From Brachycybe producta (lineage: Eukaryota; Arthropoda; Diplopoda; Playtdesmida; Andrognathidae), in contig JAUPFP010000033.1 in NCBI GenBank assembly GCA_036925085.1, positions 2,545,404-2,609,403 on the forward strand: a DNA stretch of 64,000 nt. Direction: 5' to 3'. The notes beneath the pieces were generated by a model, which saw nothing but the letters and a program-made list of their open reading frames with translations, did not search any database and had not been told where the DNA came from. Of the stretch, positions 57,830 to 64,000 are shown piece after piece; within the stretch, counting starts at the first letter, position 1, and every line of letters starts with the position of its first letter. The translations under genes were made by a program, and so were the position numbers.

Positions 57830-58575
57830 CAATTTCTTTGCGCAAATTTAAGAAGATAACTTAGCACTTGAATTTCAGCTTGAACTCTTAGAAACAGGGT
57901 TTCAAACATTGAAAAATCCTGCTTTAGTTAGTACAATTGAAGACAGGTGTTTTCAATGTTGAAGATCAAATTCAAGAGAGAGTTCAAGTGCTAAGTTTTA
58001 TCGAATGATTGAAGTTTTATTTTCTTTGCTTCTAAGATCCAGAAGTTAGAAAATAACGGTAGCTACTTGAATAATTATTTCAACTGAACTCTCAGAACAG
58101 GGTTCCAAACATAGAAAAATCCTGCTTTAGATGTTGAAACTTTACTTTGATATGGTTCCAAGTTGCCAAGTTTGTTTTGAATGCTTGAAATTTATTTTCT
58201 TTGCTTCTAAAGCTTAAATTCGAGGAGATAATTTATATTATAGCACTTGAATTTCAACTTGAACTCTCAGAACAGGCTTCCAACAAAACAATCCTGCTTA
58301 CCCTGCTGCTTTATTGGGTTGAACAGAGGGTTTCCAATGTTAAAACTCTACTCAGAGGGTTCTAGTTGAAAGTGTCAAGTGCCAAGTTTTCTTGAATGCT
58401 TGAAGTTCGTTTTCTTTGCTTCAGAGGGTCCAAATTCAAGAAGATAACTTAGCACCAAACATAAAAATCTTGCTTTATTGGAAACTCTTGCAAGAACAGG
58501 GTTTTTTCAGTGTTGAAGCTTCACTCGGAGGGTTCCATTTTGAAAGCCTCAAGTGCCAAGTTTTTTTTTTTTTTA
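57830..58575. repeat. Tandem array of four ~180-210-bp palindromic units
   Basis: Unit starts are near 57851, 58045, 58224 and 58438. Each has GATAACTTAGCACTTGAATT, CAACTTGAACTCTCAGAACA and GGGTTCCAAACA; the far side carries GAGGGTTCxAGTTGAAAG and AAGTGCCAAGTTTTxTTGAA, the inverse of the start. Single units occur at 35671 and 52640. Confidence 0.7.
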
Positions 58576-59454
58576 GTATGGGCCATAGATATTTGACCTT
58601 TAATGCATGGTTTATTTTATGTGGACATGAATATAAATAAATATATATACAGTATATTGCATTTATTCAGTAATGTGATCTATATTATACAGTATATATT
58701 GAAAATCAATGGTGAAAGTTATTCTGTTCACGTTTTCTTTCTTTTCTTACTTTTCTTGTTAAAACTTATGAAACTGCATAAAGTAGAAGAAGATTGAATT
58801 TAAGATATTCAAGGTTAGTCTTGAAAGTGTGCCCATAATTTATTTTTATATTTCTCTGAAATTTTTTTTTGTTGTTTTAGTTAAATTAATATCTTTAAAG
58901 ACTCAAGATTTACTAGTTAGTAAATCATTTCTATCATCATCAAATTACTCATACAATAGTATCCATTACCCAGATTATATTTTCTGTAATACACACTCAT
59001 TTACAAGTGAAACTGAAATTGTAGATATGAAGACGCTCTCAAGGCTGGATCACACATGCAGACAAAAACTCCACTGAACAAAAAAGGGAATTTATCTAAT
59101 TTGAATAATTTCATTCTGTATATATATTTTTGACTGAAAAGTAGGTAGAAAAAAAGGTGAAATCGTTTCAGTTCTGCCATTTGGAATTAATGAACTTATC
59201 AGACAATATGAAATATATTTTCAGTCCCAGTCCCTTAGAAAATAGCATAATTCTTTTATCACGAAAAAATATTTTGATCCCTTACATTTCGTGTAGTTTC
59301 CACTGTACATTTAAAATTGGTGCGTTTTTTAAAACTCATGTAAACATAATTTTCAATAAATGGGGCCACCTCGCCTTCGGTAAATATAATGTGAACAACT
59401 GATTTCACTAATTTAACGGAAGAAGCAGGAAATTGTAAAGTTGCTGAAACATAT
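58576..59454. other. AT-rich non-coding stretch
   Basis: An orphan TTAA-type end (GGCTGGATCACACATGCAG) near 59043. Weak frames only. Confidence 0.4.
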
Positions 59455-59693
59455 GAGTGCATACGAGGTAAATTGTGTTAAGTCACAAAACCTAAATTTT
59501 ACAGGGGAGTCATTTGAAAGTTTTTCTCTTCATTGAAGGGAATAGGACTTAACATGGTATACCACCCTGTAAAACTGTGGACTTAACACTGTATCGTTGA
59601 TAGAACTTGACAAGTTGATTGATAAGATGTAAAAAATTGTGTTTTTTTAAAAAAAAAAAATGTGACTTAACATAGTTTACCTCTGAGACACTC
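59455..59693. mobile_element. MITE with ~32-bp inverted termini (239 bp)
   Basis: Left end GAGTGCATACGAGGTAAATT then GTGTTAAGTCAC; the right end is its inverse (GTGACTTAACATAGTTTACC then TCTGAGACACTC). A second internal pair (GACTTAACATGGTATACCAC, GTGGACTTAACACTG) suggests rearrangement of termini. Target duplication unclear. Confidence 0.55.
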
Positions 59694-59785
59694 AGAATTA
59701 TAACTCAAAAAGGAAATTTCAAATATACTTTATAGTTTTTCAATAAAAAAAACTAAAAACGGAGGATGTCAACTTCCAATCCACT

Positions 59786-60235
59786 TTAGGAAGCTATTGG
59801 CATAGGTAATTTAAGAAAATAACCAGTAGATGGCACCAGCATCTCCATTAATACACATTTCCAATATAAGTATATAAAAACTGAGATTAGGATGACGCAA
59901 TATCTGGTATAGCCGTTTAACATAGTGTGATTGGTTTTCGTTTAGATTCCTCTGTTTTGCGCACAGTTATATAACCAAATTTTGATAGATGCTTTCTATT
60001 TTTTAAAATAATTCTGAAATTAGCATGTAGGCTGTTTTGAAAGGTTCTTTAAAAGTAGAAGGACTCAAGCATTTGGTTATAAAAAGAGTATTAACTGGAT
60101 GGACAGTACATTTGAGTGCTTATTGGATTTTAAAAGTAAACAAAGTAAACAAAAACGGAAGACACCATGTTAAACGGCTATACCAGATATTGCATCATAC
60201 TGATTTCACTGTTGCCAATAGCTCCTTAACGAAAC
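59786..60235. repeat. Interrupted inverted repeat
   Basis: The best-paired arms are 59892-59928 and 60162-60198 (GCAATATCTGGTATAGCCGT and inverse). Outer parts GGAAGCTATTGGCA / TGCCAATAGCTCC also pair, with ~90 extra bases in the left arm. That extra piece holds a full CTCF-type match CCAGTAGATGGCAC (59823-59836). Confidence 0.55.
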
Positions 60236-61222
60236 ATGAGATTTTATATAAAATAAACTATGTAGAAATGAACGAAATTTTAAACAAAATTCTAAAATAT
60301 ATCTACAAACATAACAATAAAAGAAAATTCACTGTGTGTATCTTCTAGTTTTTAAAATTAAAAAAAAAATTAAAAACTGGGGATTTCAACTCTCCCATAC
60401 AGTCTGAACACATCAAGATGCACATTGAAACACATTAAACTCTGGGGGATAAATTCAAAGTTTTGTGGGCCCTAGGCAACTACAATTTGGTGGGGGCTTA
60501 GGACGGACCACCCTATTCATCCTCCTCCCCTTCTTTTTTCTCCCATTAAATCCAGCCCTGATGACAAGACATACAGACACATATATACAACTTGTATAAA
60601 AGTGTGACTGTGCGTGTGTGAGAAATTGAGAAATACATAATATACACGGCAAGGGAGAGAGATGGCAAATTATTATTTTCTCTCTGTTATCAAAAAAATG
60701 TGGGGAGTAGAAAACTTTTTTTTAGGTGCACCTTCAGGTGTGGTTTGGAATTTGTATGGGTAGCCTACTTTAGACTATAGTAGTAGTAGTAATAGTAATA
60801 CATGATAGCAATGGTAATGATAAAAAAAAAAAGCTGAGTCCCCCCCCCCCCCTCTTGTCTTAGCCCCCATAATTAACTTTTTTTTCTTCCTATTTCTCTA
60901 TCATTTTTCTAAAGGTCTTCTTATCTGGGTATCAAAAAACCCTCGAAAAAAAATCTGATTTCATAAAAAAAGGGATGTTGTTACAATTGACATAAGTTAT
61001 TTTAACATTGAAATGTTTCAAGAAAAAAAGCTTCACACATTTCGACCATAATTATTAAAAAAAATATATTTTTTGGGAGTTTGATTTCTATTGTTCGTTA
61101 TTATTTTAAAAATATTTTAAGAGGTGGCGTTATTCAAGTGCCAAAATGAACAAGACAATGTGCGAAATTGAACAAAACGCCAAACTGAATAACAACCAAA
61201 CCCTCATATTAAGGTTGACTAA
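60236..61222. other. Non-coding stretch
   Basis: A 12-C run at 60841-60852, (AGT)n near 60780 and A/T runs. No gene. Confidence 0.4.
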
Positions 61223-61395
61223 GTGCCTTCTTTCACAGGAGCCATTGTTAGTGGTCGAGTTTAACTGCAAAATGTAGTCGGTGTGTCGCTCATGCGCAAA
61301 GTATGTCCATAGTAATACATGTCAACCACAGCTGAGCCTTCCTGCGAGGAGATTGTCTAACTCAACCACTAAAAAGTGGTTCGTGTGCCAAGGCC
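61223..61395. mobile_element. TTAA-type element (173 bp)
   Basis: Right flank TTAA (61396-61399); left CTAA. Ends GTGCCTTCTTTCACAGG and GTTCGTGTGCCAAGGCC. Inner TTAGTGGTCGAGTTTAACTG / CTAACTCAACCACTAAAAAG arms are inverse. Confidence 0.5.
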
Positions 61396-62432
61396 TTAAG
61401 GTTCGATTCACACTATACAGTCAAGGCAAAGTCCAGTCGACCGTTATCAAATATCGTACTAGAGATTTTCGATTGAAATCTACTGCATATAAGAAAGTCG
61501 GGGTTTCACCTAACCACACTCAGATCATGTTTTTTTTTTCATAGAAAAATTTGAACGGACCAGGATCGAACCATCGAACTGATGGTGTGCAAAGATCCTA
61601 AAAAGACCTAAATTGCTTATTATGCTTAAGTTGCCCTGCAACTGCAAACTCAGTTAAGTGCCAAACTGATTAAACACGAAATTTTTGGCGGTTATTCAGT
61701 TTGACATTTGTTCAATTTAGCGCTTAATCAGTCGCTTCTTTTAAGGTGATTGCTTTGAAGCTTGTGACCTCCGTTTAGTTAGGATAATAAAAGGACAAAA
61801 CGATTATCAGAAGAAATGTGTGACACTGGTGAGGATTTTTGACTTAAAATTTTATAATTAATCTATGACTGTAAAAGCTATAGGATCATAGTTTGATGCT
61901 CTGTTAAATCCCTGTGTGCTATTGTTCTAGTGATTAACTTGTAATTACATTCGGTTGTCGTCGTCACTTCATAGCGGGATTTCGACACAAGTCACACCAT
62001 GGGTTTTTATTAAACCAATTTCTAAAAAAGAAATTTAAAACGTGTACAAATTACGATAACAATTGAACGGAATAAAGGTTTTTTTCTCTCATTTGGGTAT
62101 CATTGAAAATAAATGTTTTATGAAAATTAAAAAAGACCCATCCACTTGAAATGATCAAGGAACGATTATATAATTGAAAACTAATAAATAACAAAGTGCC
62201 AGCAGTTTCCAAAAAAATCTTATTATTTAATTTTTTACGAAGAAACGAAAAAGAATGTAGTTTTTGAGTAAAAAATAATGATTTCTTAAAAGGAAAATTT
62301 CTTCATAAAATTAAAATAATCGTTGGATACGGGCCCTTTGCCATTTATTAAATAGACTTTTGTTTTTATAAAAAAAAAAGATTGTAAAAAGTTTACAGTA
62401 TTTTAAAATATATCATCTTTTGAAAATATTCT
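61396..62432. other. AT-rich non-coding stretch
   Basis: Phrases CCAAAATGAACAAGACAATG-like and AGTGCCAAACTGATTAAACA occur just before and after the element. No gene. Confidence 0.4.
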
Positions 62433-62798
62433 CTTGAGAGGCCTCCATAGAAAAATACTTGTGTAAATGCAAGGTAGATGGCGCCTGCAACCTCCATAGG
62501 TGTGGCAAACTCCACTCTCCAATTAGTTAAAATAGAATAGGCAGCATTTTAGCTCTAAAAGCGTCCAAAACAACCTTAATTATTAACACGTGACAAACTT
62601 ACACCCGGAACGCAATATAAGGGAAGAGGGAGCACGTGTAGAAATAGCGATGACGCAATTAAAAATTTGCCACGTGGAAAAAAAAGGAAAGGTGAGTCAA
62701 GAGTTGAAGAAGTCTGTGCATTTCTATGGGAGGAGGGCAAGTGGCGCCATCTAACGCTACAGGAACAAAATAAATGATCTACTTGCATTCTTAACTGA
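62433..62798. mobile_element. ~350-bp repeat with two CTCF-like cores, copy C
   Basis: Co-linear with copy A from GGCCTCCATAGAAAAATAC to AATGATCTACTTGCATTCTT. TAGATGGCGC at 62475-62484, its inverse at 62744-62753. A and C share GATCTACTTGCATTCTTAA beyond the end seen in copy B. Confidence 0.65.
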
Positions 62799-63660
62799 AT
62801 TTGATTTTATCGTTCAAGTTTCTTCCGTATTTTGGTAGCAACTTTAAAACGAAATTGACAGTATGTTTAAAAACTAGAAATAAGAAAAATATTTTGATGA
62901 TATTTTTGGGAATAAATATTTTTGTCGAATTTTTAAAAATGGAGAAGACAATTTAAAGTTAAAAATTCATATTTATATTTGAAAATTTTCATATAAAAAC
63001 TTTTATTATTGAAGTTATCCTTTGACACATCTTCTATCAAACTTTCAATTTCTTTTGACAAAAAAAATGAGAAATGATTTAAATGCACACAACAAACAAC
63101 CACATTGTCAAAACAATTATGCATTTCATTTTGTTATGTAAAAAAAAAGCGTGTTACTAGGGTTTTAACCCCGACATATTAACATTGTTTTTTAAATCAT
63201 AACTTTGTTTGTATTCACATGACAGAATAACTCTTTTTTTTTTTTAATTTTTCTTACATGTGTTTGGGGCCCCCCTCCTATTTCTTTTTGGTCAATTGTT
63301 TCTATTGTGTATATTATTAAAACTATAGTCTTTTTGTTGCAAAAAGAACAAAAACAAAAACCAAAATAGAAAGAGAAAGGAGAAAAGAAAAAAAAAACAT
63401 TCTTGAAATAATAAGTTTTCTACAATTTTTCGTTTTCATTTCTAGAGCAGAATAATGGGTTCAGTTGTTATAAGGATTCATGCTGTTTTATTTTATGAGA
63501 ATATATAAATAATTATGAGCGAATAAGATTTTCTTCCAACTGTCATGTTAATTTATATTTTATAAAAACATTGTTGAACAAGTTTATGATTAGGATGTGG
63601 ATGTGTTATTACATATGATGATGGAAGAATAAGTTTTTTTTTTCGTCTTTCAAAAGGTTA
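62799..63660. other. AT-rich non-coding stretch
   Basis: A short worn fragment of the fold-back family at about 62812-62885 (CAAGTTTCTTCCG, TTTAAAAACTAGAAATAAG). Purine-rich run at 63345-63400. No gene. Confidence 0.4.
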
Positions 63661-63999
63661 CTATCCCGATAGTGTGCATTTTAAACTATTGTGTATTTTT
63701 AAGTACATATCGCACCTCGGCTGGAAGAGTGGCACAACGCAAAAATAACACTTTTGGGGGAAAATGAGTTTAAAATTGCATTTTTTTATGTCAATTGTAG
63801 GAGAGTCAATTAAACCGATATTGTGAATAGTTAAAACGGTTTTCGCACGTGAAAAGCTCAGCAAATCAATCTGGAGAAAATCAATCTGTAAAAAACGTTC
63901 GCCACAAACGAATCCATTCTTAAAGACATTCCTATATTGTATTAGGATCGTTGTCACTGGTCTCTTTGAAATATCTGAACACGCACACATATTGCGCAC
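63661..63999 (-). other. Open frame reaching the window edge, unassigned
   Basis: The minus-strand frame is open from the window edge for about 112 codons (ISKRPVTTILIQYRNVFKNG, then FVCGERF, in the least biased part). I recognise no domain. It may be a partial exon of a neighbouring gene or chance. No splice signals can be judged at the edge. Confidence 0.15.
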
Positions 64000-64000
64000 C

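Noticed and set aside
60037-60348. 103-codon plus-strand frame
   Set aside because: It crosses the right arm of an inverted repeat and is lysine/isoleucine-rich; no splice or domain support.
61555-61680. tRNA-like B-box phrase (GGTTCGATCCTGG on the minus strand)
   Set aside because: The flanking bases do not form a proper T-arm or acceptor stem and no A box fits at the right distance.

Overview
The window reads as nuclear DNA from an AT-rich invertebrate animal. The evidence is short GT-AG introns inside a clearly animal gene, long non-coding stretches, many short inverted-repeat transposon remnants, and long AT, GAT, CT and homopolymer tracts. I cannot fix the phylum from sequence alone.

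One gene is firmly recognisable. It is an excitatory amino acid (glutamate/aspartate) transporter of the SLC1/EAAT family on the minus strand, in eight coding exons between 9267 and 5261. All seven introns have GT-AG borders and the exon phases join without a break into 571 residues ending at a TGA. The family hallmarks are all present: the triple-serine HP1 tip, NMDGT in TM7, the GIPQAG loop of HP2, and the DRFRT and N residues of TM8 that mark acidic amino acid selectivity. The first recognised exon begins in mid-codon, so at least one 5' exon or an alternative start is missing from the model.

The remaining ~55 kb (9.3-64 kb), plus the 5 kb downstream of the gene, holds no other gene I can name. 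It is a dense layering of small non-autonomous mobile elements. These include palindromic elements with 9-bp target duplications (MULE-like), TTAA-flanked elements, hAT-like elements with 8-bp duplications, TA-flanked mariner/pogo-like elements and a Helitron-like pair with a terminal hairpin. There is also a very frequent fold-back family of about 300 bp, two copies of which lie in introns of the transporter gene, and a 1.8-kb inverted repeat with ~800-bp arms. Tandem arrays are present as well: a 52-bp hairpin minisatellite just inside the intron upstream of the first found exon, a ~40-bp array at 46.9 kb, a 20-bp GC-rich array at 51.9 kb and a ~190-bp array at 57.8 kb.

No new enzymatic or defence system is visible. 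The observations most worth following are structural: repeat families that carry paired CTCF-like cores, nuclear-receptor-like inverted half-sites, or hairpins; near-perfect palindromes of 67 and 84 bp; and two or three unassigned exon-like open frames. All element assignments rest on termini, symmetry and flanking duplications read by eye, because no transposase gene is present.
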